Below, one piece after another: positions 1-7,542 of a stretch of 37,757 nucleotides of DNA; position 1 is the first letter of the stretch; each line of letters begins with the position of its first letter. The notes beneath the pieces are model-generated. The model did not search any database. It was not told where the DNA came from and saw nothing but the letters and a program-made list of their open reading frames with translations. The translations under genes and the position numbers were made by a program. Source of the DNA: Clostridia bacterium (GTDB lineage: Bacteria > Bacillota > Clostridia > Oscillospirales > QAKW01); assembly GCA_017436525.1 (NCBI GenBank), contig JAFSCX010000053.1:1-37757 (forward strand). Direction: 5' to 3'.

Positions 1-37
1 GAGGCCAAGGCCTCAAGGCGCCGATTCTTTCTTCTTC

Positions 38-133
38 TTAGTTATTGCAGCAGCAACACCAGATCAGGATGATAGCGAGAATCACCAGCAGGCAACCGTT
101 GTTCTCAAAGAGATCATTAAAGCAACCACACAT
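38..133 (-). CDS. Tiny Cys-rich single-pass membrane peptide (30 aa)
   Basis: This 30-residue peptide begins MCGCFNDLFENNGC, continues as a hydrophobic helix (LLVILAIILIW, residues 15-25) and ends CCCNN. A strong ribosome binding site (AAGGAGGG) sits 7 nt before the ATG. The GCG-free start, the clean membrane helix and the Shine-Dalgarno make it a likely real gene. Its architecture (short polar Cys/Gly head, one membrane span, Cys-Asn tail) recalls the tiny YjcZ-type or other sporulation-associated membrane peptides of Bacillota, but I cannot assign it to a family. It is divergent from the DUF6062 gene, which starts 77 nt away. Six cysteines in 30 residues are unusual and could bind a metal, form disulfides or be acylated. 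Confidence 0.6.
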   Translation of the reverse strand: MCGCFNDLFENNGCLLVILAIILIWCCCCNN

Positions 134-209
134 GAGCTTACCCTCCTTCAACGCTTATTTGCTTTATCCTATGAAGGAAGGAAAAAGAGTGTTACAGAAA
201 GGAAAACCC

Positions 210-893
210 ATGGCAGAAAAAATTTATTCCATTAAAATTAAAGAGGCCTTTTCCGCCAAGAAAGGATGCCCTATCTGCGCCTTACGGGCCCAATTAGAGC
301 AGGATGAAACCGAGCGCATTTTGGGCGCCTCTATGATGGAGCCGGATATCCGCAAAGAGACCAACCGCAAGGGTTTTTGCAAAAACCATCTTCAAACCCT
401 CTTTGCGGCAGGCAATAAGCTTCCCTTGGCGCTGATGCTCTCCACCCATCTGGCGGAGGCGGAAGAGCGGCTTTTCAAAAAAACTGCCGCCCCCTTTTCT
501 AAAAATCCGGACCCAAAAAAGCTCAAAGAGGCCTATTCCACCGCCCGCAAAAGCTGCTATCTTTGCTCTCGCATGGGCGAATTTATGAATCGGGTATTGG
601 ATAATCTTTGCTATTTATATCAAACCGATCGGGATTTTCAAAAGCTTTTTGAAGAGCAAGAGTATTTCTGCGAAACCCACAGCCTTCGGTTACTGGATGC
701 CTCTGAAAAATATCTCGGCAAAAAAGAGCGGGCTGCTTTCTCTGCCGCTTTGGCCGAGATCAACCGGCGCTATATTCAAAAGCTGCAGGAGGATCTGGAT
801 TGGTTTTGCAAAAAATTCGACTATCGCTATGAAAAGGAAGATTGGAAGGATGCGAAGGATGCGCCGGAGCGCGCCACCCGCTATCTTTCTTAA
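210..893 (+). CDS. DUF6062 family protein
   Basis: A 227-residue soluble protein beginning MAEKIYSIKIKEAFSAKKGC. The ATG at 210 is chosen over an upstream in-frame start at 45 because AGAAAGGA lies 6 nt before it and because the upstream extension would overlap the divergent peptide gene. Several Cys pairs are visible: CPIC near residue 24, an isolated Cys followed by KNH, CYLC in the middle, and CETH further on. The repeated CPIC...CxxH pattern suggests two metal- or thiol-binding half-domains. This layout matches proteins annotated DUF6062 in Clostridia, whose function is unknown. The gene is followed 9 nt later by the hemolysin III gene, so the two are probably cotranscribed. Confidence 0.7.
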   Translation: MAEKIYSIKIKEAFSAKKGCPICALRAQLEQDETERILGASMMEPDIRKETNRKGFCKNHLQTLFAAGNKLPLALMLSTHLAEAEERLFKKTAAPFSKNPDPKKLKEAYSTARKSCYLCSRMGEFMNRVLDNLCYLYQTDRDFQKLFEEQEYFCETHSLRLLDASEKYLGKKERAAFSAALAEINRRYIQKLQEDLDWFCKKFDYRYEKEDWKDAKDAPERATRYLS

Positions 894-902
894 TGATGGA
901 CC

Positions 903-1556
903 ATGAATATGAAAAAAGAGCGGGTTACCCCCGTCTATTACCCTAAAAACGAAGAACTTTTTTCAGCGATCCTCCATGGAATCGGCGCTCTTTTCGGCAT
1001 CTTTGCCCTCTGCTATACCATCATGCTCTCCGCCGAGAGCGGAAGCGCCGTCTCCTTATCAGCCTCTATCATCTATGGGGTATCGCTCATTATTACCTAT
1101 ACCTTTTCCACCCTCTCCCATGCCCTCTGCCCCAAGGGTGCCAAAAAGGTCTTTCGGGTGCTGGAGCATAATTCCATCTTTTTGCTGATCGCAGGTACTT
1201 ATACCCCCGTAACCCTGCTGATTCTGAAAGGAGCATTCGGCTGGGTGATCTTTGGTATTCAATGGATCATCGCTATTTTAGGCATTATCTTTAATTCGAT
1301 TGCTCTGAATCGATTCAAAAAGCTTTCCTTAATTATATATATCGCCATGGGCTGGCTGATCATCATTGCCGCCTTCCCCCTGCTGCATCAGATGGCCCCT
1401 TCCGATCTGATCTATCTATTGGGCGGCGGTATATTTTATACTGCCGGAGCAATCTTCTATCGCATCGGAAAAGCCGGAATGCATGCCATATGGCATCTTT
1501 TCGCGTTGGTTGGATCTATTTTGCAATTCTTTGCTATTCACTCTTATCTCCGCTAA
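903..1556 (+). CDS. trhA: Hemolysin III / PAQR family membrane protein
   Basis: A 217-residue polytopic membrane protein with about seven hydrophobic segments. It shows the hallmarks of the hemolysin III (PAQR-like) family: NEELFSAILHGIGALFG in the first helix, a TLSHAL segment, AGTYTPVTLL, and a C-terminal HAIWHLFALVGS. The conserved His, Ser and His positions form the presumed metal site of the family. Members are integral cytoplasmic-membrane proteins linked to membrane-lipid homeostasis; the cytolysin label comes from one Bacillus homologue and should not be taken as proof of haemolysis. The Shine-Dalgarno is weak, in keeping with coupling to the upstream DUF6062 gene. A strong terminator follows the stop. 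Confidence 0.85.
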   Translation: MNMKKERVTPVYYPKNEELFSAILHGIGALFGIFALCYTIMLSAESGSAVSLSASIIYGVSLIITYTFSTLSHALCPKGAKKVFRVLEHNSIFLLIAGTYTPVTLLILKGAFGWVIFGIQWIIAILGIIFNSIALNRFKKLSLIIYIAMGWLIIIAAFPLLHQMAPSDLIYLLGGGIFYTAGAIFYRIGKAGMHAIWHLFALVGSILQFFAIHSYLR

Positions 1557-1569
1557 TATGTTTATAGAT

Positions 1570-1608
1570 AAAAAGCACCGCTTTTTCAAAAGAAAAGCGG
1601 TGCTTTTT
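1570..1608 (+). terminator. Rho-independent terminator after hemolysin III gene
   Basis: A perfect 16-bp stem (AAAAAGCACCGCTTTT at 1570-1585 paired with 1593-1608) with a 7-nt loop, ending in a T-run, 14 nt after the stop codon. It closes the DUF6062-hemolysin III unit. Confidence 0.85.
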
Positions 1609-1613
1609 AATTC

Positions 1614-1639
1614 AAAAAGTTACAAGTTTGTAACTTTTT
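1614..1639. promoter_or_regulatory. Palindrome AAAAAGTTACAA-GT-TTGTAACTTTTT
   Basis: A perfect 12-bp inverted repeat around a GT centre, lying 12 bp upstream of the -35 element. Its inner part reads AGTTAC-N5-TGTAAC, one mismatch from the WalR box TGTWAH-N5-TGTWAH. The position suits an activator. It could alternatively extend the upstream terminator or be a separate hairpin. Confidence 0.45.
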
Positions 1640-1651
1640 CATCTAAAAAAC

Positions 1652-1680
1652 TTGACAAATACCGATTTTGCCGTTATACT
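1652..1680 (+). promoter_or_regulatory. Sigma-A promoter of the G5/3D cell-wall gene
   Basis: A consensus -35 TTGACA (1652-1657), a 17-bp spacer and a -10 TATACT (1675-1680). It directs transcription into the gene starting at 1800 and would give a 5' leader of roughly 110 nt. Confidence 0.85.
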
Positions 1681-1681
1681 G

Positions 1682-1698
1682 TGTTACGGTTTTGTAAT
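1682..1698 (+). promoter_or_regulatory. WalR-like box TGTTAC-GGTTT-TGTAAT
   Basis: This site matches the published WalR (YycF) consensus TGTWAH-N5-TGTWAH at every defined position. It sits directly downstream of the -10 hexamer, a place where bound regulator would usually repress. In Bacillus, WalRK controls 3D-domain wall hydrolases such as YocH, which fits the gene downstream. That a WalR orthologue acts here is an inference. Confidence 0.5.
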
Positions 1699-1799
1699 CA
1701 TTTCTCTCAAAAATGTAATACAATTCCCAATCTTTGCATATTTTGAATCAAAGGATCCAAAATAAGGATAGTCCTCTATCACGAAAAGGAGAATTTATA

Positions 1800-2933
1800 A
1801 TGAACAACGCAAAGGAAAAGCTCCTGCAGCTTTGCAAGAGCCTCCTCCGAAAAGCAAAGCAGCTTCTTGCCGCTTGCCCCAAGGGTACGGACTTTGCCGC
1901 AAACATTCGCAAGCAGCTTTCCGCTGCAAAACCCTTTTGCAAAAAAGCAATTCAGTTTATCGGCAACCATCGGGTACCCGTTACTGCTCTTTCCGCAGTA
2001 TTGACCCTTTCTATGCTGATGTCGGTGATCACCGTAAGCATTCGAAAGATCCATGTAATCGATAACGGTGAATTGGTCCAATCTTACCATGGCATCCTCT
2101 TTGATGAAGAGGCCATTTTAGAAAAGACCGGCCTTCTTCTTCATGAAAAGGATCAGATGATCATCGAAGAGAAAGGCAGCGAAATTTCCGCCACCATCCT
2201 TCGGGCCTTCCCCGTAACCTTTAAGGCAGACGGGCAATCTCATAAGGTATTGGTTGTGGGCGGCAGTGTGGAAGAAGCCATGAAGGAAGCAGGCCTTACC
2301 TTAGGCACCCATGATACCCTGAGCGCTTCCTTGGATGAGGCAGTATTCAAGGATATGACCATCACCCTTGATCGAGTAACCATCGAGACCGTTGAGGAGA
2401 CGGTTGAGGTAGCTTATGAGACCATCAAGAAAAAGACCGATTCCCTCTATAAAGGCCAGACTAAAGTAGCGCAAGAGGGGAAGAACGGCAAAAAGCTTGA
2501 GACCTATACCGTTACCTATACCAACGGCAAGGAAAGCAAGAGAGAGCTGATCTCTTCGGAGGTTTTGGAAGAGGCGCAAGAGAAGGTCGTATTGGTAGGC
2601 ACCAAGATCCGCTCCAGCTTCAAAAAGACTGCCTCTACCCCTACCACCTATAAAAAAGCCATTGCCATGGAAGCCACCGCATATGTAGAAGGCGGCTACA
2701 CCGCCTCCGGTTTGCCTGCAAAGGTTGGGGTCGTAGCGGTAGATCCCAGAGTGATCCCCTTGGGGACCAAGGTCTATGTTGAGACCACCGACGGCAAATA
2801 TATCTACGGCACTGCCATCGCTGCCGATACCGGCGGTGCGATCAAGGGCAATAAGATCGATATCTGCGTTGCCTCCCGCTCTGAAGCCTATCGCTTCGGA
2901 AGAAGAACGGTTAATGTCTATATTTTAGGATAA
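1800..2933 (+). CDS. YabE-like G5/3D-domain cell-wall protein
   Basis: A 377-residue membrane-anchored, exported protein. Residues 1-50 are basic and Lys/Cys-rich, followed by one membrane segment near residues 52-72 (VTALSAVLTLSMLMSVITV). Two DUF348-type segments follow (HVIDNGELVQSY..., FPVTFKADGQSHKV...), then a G5-type domain, then a C-terminal 3D domain (AMEATAYVEGG, VAVDPRVIPLGTKVYVE, AADTGGAIKGNKIDI). The three Asp residues that name the 3D domain are present. The 3D fold resembles MltA-type lytic transglycosylases, so this is probably a peptidoglycan hydrolase of the YabE/YocH/Rpf-like group. The ATG at 1800 follows AAAAGGAGA by 8 nt; an upstream in-frame ATG at 1734 lacks a Shine-Dalgarno. 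Confidence 0.85.
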   Translation: MNNAKEKLLQLCKSLLRKAKQLLAACPKGTDFAANIRKQLSAAKPFCKKAIQFIGNHRVPVTALSAVLTLSMLMSVITVSIRKIHVIDNGELVQSYHGILFDEEAILEKTGLLLHEKDQMIIEEKGSEISATILRAFPVTFKADGQSHKVLVVGGSVEEAMKEAGLTLGTHDTLSASLDEAVFKDMTITLDRVTIETVEETVEVAYETIKKKTDSLYKGQTKVAQEGKNGKKLETYTVTYTNGKESKRELISSEVLEEAQEKVVLVGTKIRSSFKKTASTPTTYKKAIAMEATAYVEGGYTASGLPAKVGVVAVDPRVIPLGTKVYVETTDGKYIYGTAIAADTGGAIKGNKIDICVASRSEAYRFGRRTVNVYILG

Positions 2934-2968
2934 AAAAACTTCGCTTGGGTATACCAAGCGAAGTTTTT
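2934..2968. terminator. Bidirectional terminator between convergent genes
   Basis: A perfect 15-bp stem (AAAAACTTCGCTTGG at 2934-2948, complement at 2954-2968) with a 5-nt loop and A/T runs on both sides. It separates the 3D-domain gene (+) from the histidine kinase gene (-) and serves both. Confidence 0.85.
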
Positions 2969-4788
2969 TATTGCGGGAAAACCACGATCGCTTTGAGAAG
3001 GTCGCCGTCCGTTTCGATTTTGAGAATTGCTCCTTGCAGCTCGCAAAGGCTGCGGGCAATGGAAAGCCCAAGGCCGCTTCCTTCGGTATTGCGGGAGCTA
3101 TCCCCGCGGACAAACCGCTCCATCAGTTCCTCTCCCGACCGAGGCAGGGGAGCCTTGGAGATATTGCGGAAGATGATCTCCACCTTCTTCTCTTGCTTTA
3201 TAAGATCGATATAGACCCGTGTATCCCTTTGCGCATATTTACAAATATTGCTCATGAGATTATCTAAGATGCGCCAAAAATGGCGGCTATCAGCCAATAC
3301 CGTAACCTTCTCCTCCGGCTGGCGCAGCACCAATTCCAGCTGCGCCTTAGAGAGACGCTCATCATATTCTCCGGCAAGCTGCGTCAATAATACCCCTGCA
3401 TCGCAAGGCTCCTTCCGAACCGGCAGATTGCCGGTAGAGGCTTTGGATGCTTCCATCAGATCTTCGATCAGCTTTTTGAGCCTTGCCGCCTGCCGCTCCA
3501 ATACCGCCGCATATTCCTTAAGCTTTTCATTGGGAAGCTCTTCTTTTTGGATCAGATCCACATAGTTGATGATTGAAGTCAGGGGCGTTTTAATATCATG
3601 GGAGACATTGGTGATCAGCTCTGTCTTGAATCGTTCGCTCTTCATCCGCTCCTCTACTGCATGATTGATTCCGAAGCGAATAGAATTCAAGGTGCCGCCA
3701 AAGGCCTTAAAATCCCCATGCATGCCGTCGGTCTCCACCTGATAGGAAAGATCCCCTTCGGCAATTCTTTGACCGCCCTTTTGCAGTTTTTTGAGGCATA
3801 AAGCAATATAAAGGATCAAGGGAATCAAGATAAATTTGCTTAAAAGCCACCAAAGCATCAGCGTCCCTCGGGCAGGCGCAATCAGAAGCGCCAGAAATTC
3901 AATGAAGGTCATTGCAGCCAAAACTCCCGCTGTGCGCCAGACCAAAGGAAGCTGCATCAGCAGCGCGATTCCCTTTTTGATTCCCTTTCCCAAAAAGCCA
4001 AATAGCATCCCGACCAATGTGCCGCTCCAGAAACGGCCCACTTTTATACGAGTAGCAAAGCTCATGGTATAAGAAAGAATCAGCAGAAGATCAAAGGCCG
4101 CCAGAAAGACGATCAAGCAAAGCAAAAGCTCTGTTGAAAAGGAAAGTTCCTGCAAATATTGTATTTCAAAAAAGAAAAGGAAGATCAAAAAGAGCGTATA
4201 GAGATCAAAAGGAATACGATCCATAAAATTCAATCGGGGCTCCTCGGCGCCTTCTCTATAGCCCGCACCGCCGTAAAGAAAGATCAGCAGAAAGATCAAA
4301 AGAAGGATTCCTCCCCCCAAGATCCCGAAAACCCAATAACGCATCCCATAGCAAAAAGCAATCCATTGCTCCCTTTGGCTGAAAAGATCCGGCTCCGCCG
4401 AATTATCGCATAGGTAGCCCTTGATCATCGTATAACCCTTTTCTGAGCGCTCGATCACTGTATCCTCCGTAAAAAGGACCTCCTGCCCGTCGTAAGTTCC
4501 TGCAAGACGCTCCCCTTTCTCGTTGAAGATCTCATAAAAATACCGCTCGGTTACCGGCGCATAATAAGCCAGACGATCCTCATAATAAGCATATTCCACA
4601 TCCCAATTCTGCAAATCCAAAAGTCTTCGGATTTCCCGCGTATAGATCACCGCTTGAGATTTGGTGTAATATTCATTCTGGCCAAGATAGACCACGCCCA
4701 CCGTGCTGAAAATCAGCGCCATCATCACAATCACCGCCAAGGTAAGGGCCACCGCCTTTGCCCAAAGTTTATGGGATAGTTCTCTCAT
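2968..4788 (-). CDS. Sensor histidine kinase, multi-pass
   Basis: A 606-residue membrane kinase. TM1 spans about residues 11-35, an extracytoplasmic sensor region of about 110 residues follows, TM2 is near 152-172, and four or more further membrane segments lie between 195 and 332. A HAMP-like linker (KKLQKGGQRIAEGDL) leads to the H-box NVSHDIKTPLTS with phospho-acceptor His397, the N-box RILDNLMSNICKYA (506-519) and the G2 box GSGLGLS (570-576). The usual DxG G1 box is replaced by RNISKAPLP, a variant common in a clostridial VanS-like subfamily. Its start overlaps the response-regulator stop by 4 nt (ATGA), so the two are translationally coupled. The extra helices between sensor and HAMP suggest detection of a membrane-associated signal. 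Confidence 0.9.
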   Translation of the reverse strand: MRELSHKLWAKAVALTLAVIVMMALIFSTVGVVYLGQNEYYTKSQAVIYTREIRRLLDLQNWDVEYAYYEDRLAYYAPVTERYFYEIFNEKGERLAGTYDGQEVLFTEDTVIERSEKGYTMIKGYLCDNSAEPDLFSQREQWIAFCYGMRYWVFGILGGGILLLIFLLIFLYGGAGYREGAEEPRLNFMDRIPFDLYTLFLIFLFFFEIQYLQELSFSTELLLCLIVFLAAFDLLLILSYTMSFATRIKVGRFWSGTLVGMLFGFLGKGIKKGIALLMQLPLVWRTAGVLAAMTFIEFLALLIAPARGTLMLWWLLSKFILIPLILYIALCLKKLQKGGQRIAEGDLSYQVETDGMHGDFKAFGGTLNSIRFGINHAVEERMKSERFKTELITNVSHDIKTPLTSIINYVDLIQKEELPNEKLKEYAAVLERQAARLKKLIEDLMEASKASTGNLPVRKEPCDAGVLLTQLAGEYDERLSKAQLELVLRQPEEKVTVLADSRHFWRILDNLMSNICKYAQRDTRVYIDLIKQEKKVEIIFRNISKAPLPRSGEELMERFVRGDSSRNTEGSGLGLSIARSLCELQGAILKIETDGDLLKAIVVFPQ

Positions 4789-5483
4789 CCTCTTGCCTCC
4801 ATTTTATACCCTTGCGCCCAGACCACCTTCAAATAGCGGGGTTCAGCGGGATTGATCTCGATCTTCTCCCGCAGATGCCGGATATGGACCGCAACTGTGC
4901 TCTCTGCGCCATAAGGCTCATCCTGCCAAACGCGCTGATAAATTTCCTTTGGGGAAAGCACCTCTCCCGGATGACGCATCAAAAGTTTTAAGATCTCATA
5001 CTCGGTGGGGGTAAGAGCCACCGCATCACCATCCACCGTAACCACCTTTGTTTTATCGTTCAAGGAGACTGTCCCTACCGTATAGACCCCGCTCTCCGTC
5101 GCAGCTGCCCCGCCGCCGAGCCGCAGATAACGGCGCAGCTGGCTTTTGACCCGCGCCAAAAGTTCTACCGGATTGAAGGGCTTGGTGATATAATCATCCG
5201 CCCCCATATTGAGCCCTAAAATCTTATCGGTATCTTCCCCTTTGGCGGTCAGCAAAATAATGGGAAGATTGCTCTCCTTGCGGATTTCTACCATGCCGGT
5301 GATGCCATCCATAATCGGCATCATAATATCCATCAGCACCAAATGAACCGTCTCCTTCCGCACAATGGAAAGAGCCTCTTCCCCGTTATAGGCGCATAAG
5401 GTTTCATACCCTTCTGCCTCTAAGTATATTTTCAGCGCTGCAACAATGTCTTTCTCATCGTCGCAGATTAAAATTCTTTGCAT
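4785..5483 (-). CDS. OmpR/PhoB-family response regulator
   Basis: A 232-residue DNA-binding response regulator. The receiver domain has acidic pair D8-D9, phospho-acceptor D52 (LVLMDIMMP) and K101 (YITKPF). The C-terminal winged helix is OmpR-type (LTPTEYEILKLLMRHPGEV, TVAVHIRHLREKIE). The ATG at 5483 is preferred over a GTG three codons upstream because GAGGTG then sits 6 nt before it. It is the first gene of a two-gene operon with the kinase. An 11-bp-spaced direct repeat upstream looks like its own binding site, implying autoregulation. Confidence 0.92.
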   Translation of the reverse strand: MQRILICDDEKDIVAALKIYLEAEGYETLCAYNGEEALSIVRKETVHLVLMDIMMPIMDGITGMVEIRKESNLPIILLTAKGEDTDKILGLNMGADDYITKPFNPVELLARVKSQLRRYLRLGGGAAATESGVYTVGTVSLNDKTKVVTVDGDAVALTPTEYEILKLLMRHPGEVLSPKEIYQRVWQDEPYGAESTVAVHIRHLREKIEINPAEPRYLKVVWAQGYKMEARG

Positions 5484-5541
5484 CCTTCTCACCTCTCCCC
5501 TATCATACCAAATCTCATATTAAATTAAAAGGGGGTAAATC

Positions 5542-5559
5542 TTTAAGAAACTTTTAAGA
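5542..5559 (-). promoter_or_regulatory. Tandem TTTAAGA repeats, likely response-regulator site
   Basis: Two TTTAAGA copies (5542-5548 and 5553-5559 on the + strand) are exactly 11 bp apart, the spacing expected for a head-to-tail dimer of an OmpR/PhoB-type regulator. They lie about 60 bp upstream of the response-regulator start. A possible -10 (TATGAT) lies at 5502-5507 but is close to the ribosome binding site. Confidence 0.45.
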
Positions 5560-5561
5560 GC

Positions 5562-5593
5562 TTTTTGATATCATGATATCATGATATCAAAAA
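5562..5593. repeat. 32-bp perfect palindrome built from GATATCAT units
   Basis: The core reads GATATCATGATATCATGATATC flanked by five T and five A residues. GATATC occurs three times at 8-bp steps, so the sequence is both a direct repeat and a perfect palindrome. It lies between the DUF1287 terminator and the two-component promoter. It may be an operator or an extrusion-prone site. Confidence 0.6.
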
Positions 5594-5623
5594 AAGAGAA
5601 TCAGCCGAAGATTCGGCTGATTC
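5589..5623 (-). terminator. Terminator of the DUF1287 gene
   Basis: An 11-bp GC-rich stem (GAATCAGCCGA at 5598-5608 with TCGGCTGATTC at 5613-5623) with a 4-nt loop. On the minus strand it is followed by CTCTTTTTTT, directly after the DUF1287 stop codon. Confidence 0.85.
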
Positions 5624-6325
5624 TTAATAAATAAACAAGATGTCTTCTTTAATTAAATCGGCGTCGAAGCGAAAATGCGCGGTTACCTTAGCGCGGGGAA
5701 GATAATTCTCCTCGCGGACCGGCTGACCGCCGTTATGAATGATATATGGCTGCCCCTTCTTATTGCGCAGATTGGATACAATCCCGATATGCTTTGTCCC
5801 GTTGAAGACGACAATATCCCCCGGCTGCCACTGATCAATCTTTTCAATATCGGTAGTAAGCTCCTTGGCATAGGTCTTAAAAAAGATCAAAAGATTCTGT
5901 ACTCGGCGAAAATCAATATTCGGATCCGGCTCCGCGATCTGAGGATAGCGATCGGGGTTTTGAGCGATATCCCAATCCACCATTTCCTTCAGGGAATAGC
6001 CCGCCTCTCGAAAGGCCCGCCATATCACATCGGTGCAGACGCCGATTTCTTCCGGCGGATAACCGCCTTTATAATAAGATCCATCATAGCGGGGATGGCG
6101 GATAGCCTCCAGCTTTGCTCCCGCCAGCAGATCCGCATAATCATCAATTCCATCGCCGTCAAAATCCACCGAGGATGCAGCGGTCTCGATTCCGAAATGC
6201 GCAGCGGTATAGGTCTTCAGCGGAAAATGGCCGAAATATTTCAGCAGCGCCATGCTTGCCAGCAACAATACCACAACCAAAGGAATCAGCCAATAGAGCG
6301 ATTTTTTTATTCGTTTCATTCTCAT
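5624..6325 (-). CDS. DUF1287 family protein (putative NlpC/papain-like amidase)
   Basis: A 233-residue protein with an N-terminal membrane anchor or signal (residues 11-29, rich in Leu/Val). An EF-hand-like loop DFDGDGIDDYAD (54-65) suggests calcium binding. The DUF1287 core follows, with candidate catalytic Cys97 (EIGVCTDVIWRAF), His179 (KHIGIVSN) and a third polar position near HNGG (197-200). Members of this family resemble NlpC/P60 and papain-like folds and are presumed exported amidases or peptidases; no activity can be claimed from sequence. The ATG at 6325 is favoured because AGGAGAAGG lies just upstream; GTG codons two positions earlier are less likely. It is a single-gene unit with its own terminator, upstream of the two-component operon on the same strand. 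Confidence 0.85.
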   Translation of the reverse strand: MRMKRIKKSLYWLIPLVVVLLLASMALLKYFGHFPLKTYTAAHFGIETAASSVDFDGDGIDDYADLLAGAKLEAIRHPRYDGSYYKGGYPPEEIGVCTDVIWRAFREAGYSLKEMVDWDIAQNPDRYPQIAEPDPNIDFRRVQNLLIFFKTYAKELTTDIEKIDQWQPGDIVVFNGTKHIGIVSNLRNKKGQPYIIHNGGQPVREENYLPRAKVTAHFRFDADLIKEDILFIY

Positions 6326-6397
6326 CACCACCTTCTCCTATTTTGCCAAAAAAATCCTTAAGGTACAATAGTGAAAAGTATTAAGATTTTTATAAGA

Positions 6398-6429
6398 AAA
6401 AGCGGCCGTTCCCAAGAACGACCGCTTTT
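6398..6429 (-). terminator. Terminator of the ferredoxin gene
   Basis: A 14-bp stem with one mismatch (AAAAGCGGCCGTTC at 6398-6411, GAACGACCGCTTTT at 6416-6429) and a 4-nt loop. On the minus strand it lies 13 nt past the ferredoxin stop and ends in a T-run. Confidence 0.8.
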
Positions 6430-6442
6430 ATTCTTAAAAGAC

Positions 6443-6625
<183 letters not shown>

Positions 6626-6640
6626 TTAATTATTATCAAT

Positions 6641-6669
6641 ATACTATCACAGCAAAACGCTCTTTTCAA
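6641..6669 (-). promoter_or_regulatory. Promoter of the ferredoxin gene
   Basis: On the minus strand a -35 TTGAAA (6664-6669), a 17-bp spacer and a -10 TAGTAT (6641-6646). It lies between the ricT stop and the ferredoxin ribosome binding site. Confidence 0.6.
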
Positions 6670-6684
6670 GCATTTTTTCAAAAT

Positions 6685-7542
6685 TTATTCAGCGGGGGTT
6701 TTGGCCGCTTTTTTGGGATGGGGCTGCGGGTGCTTTGCGCCCTTTAATTCCTCCGCTTTATAGGTCTCGAAGGTAACGCTTCCATCCTCTTGGGGATAGC
6801 GCACCTTTACCGTACCTGCAAGGGCGGCAGTCTCTGCCACAATTCCCTTTCCGTTGGGGGTATCCACCGAGGAGCCCACCTTAGGCAGCTGCTTATTGAG
6901 ATGCTCATAGGTCTCCTGCTCATAATTGAGGCAGCACATCAAAATTCCGCATACACCGCTGATCTTCACCGGATTCAAGGGCAGGCCCTGATCCTTGGCG
7001 CTTTTGATGGTAACGCGGCTGAAATCATTTAAGAATTGGCTGCAGCAGAAGGGTCTGCCGCACATTCCGATGCCGCCCATCATCTTACATTCATCCCGCA
7101 CACCGATCTGCCGAAGCTCGATGCGGGTCTTAAAGACCGAGGCAAGATCTTTGACCAGCTCGCGGAAATCTACCCGCCCTTCGGCCGTAAAGAAAAAGAT
7201 GATCTTGCTGCCGTCGAAGGTATATTCCACGTCCACCAGCGACATTTCCAACCGATGCTTCTCCACCTTTTCATGGAAAACCGCCGCCGCTTTCTTTTCT
7301 CTTTCCCGATTGCGCTCCATCTGCCGATGATCGGCGGCATCTGCCACGCGCAGCACCGGCTTTAGGGGCTGGACCACCTCGCGGTCCTCCACCGCCTTGG
7401 GGGCCAGGACAACTTCTCCGCACTCTGTCCCCCTTGCGGTTTCCACCACGCAGAAATCGCCCTGCTTCAGGGCAAGCTCCTTTGGATCAAAATAATAGGT
7501 TTTTCCGTTTTCCTTAAACCGTATTCCAACTATATTTGTCAA
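6685..7542 (-). CDS. ricT: PSP1-domain protein RicT (YaaT)
   Basis: This 285-residue cytoplasmic protein opens TNIVGIRFKENGKTYYFDP, typical of the PSP1/RicT family. The conserved Cys cluster (CKMMGGIGMCGRPFCCSQF, then GVCGILMCCLNYE) matches the residues RicT uses with RicA and RicF to hold Fe-S clusters; in Bacillus the complex supports mRNA maturation and the phosphorelay to sporulation. The likely start is TTG at 7542, which overlaps the holB stop as TTGA; a longer in-frame frame from 7575 would run deeply into holB. GGGAG lies about 10 nt upstream of the TTG. The C-terminal tail (residues about 265-285) is Lys/Pro/His-rich and probably disordered. The holB-ricT pairing is conserved in Bacillota. 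Confidence 0.9.
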   Translation of the reverse strand: MTNIVGIRFKENGKTYYFDPKELALKQGDFCVVETARGTECGEVVLAPKAVEDREVVQPLKPVLRVADAADHRQMERNREREKKAAAVFHEKVEKHRLEMSLVDVEYTFDGSKIIFFFTAEGRVDFRELVKDLASVFKTRIELRQIGVRDECKMMGGIGMCGRPFCCSQFLNDFSRVTIKSAKDQGLPLNPVKISGVCGILMCCLNYEQETYEHLNKQLPKVGSSVDTPNGKGIVAETAALAGTVKVRYPQEDGSVTFETYKAEELKGAKHPQPHPKKAAKTPAE

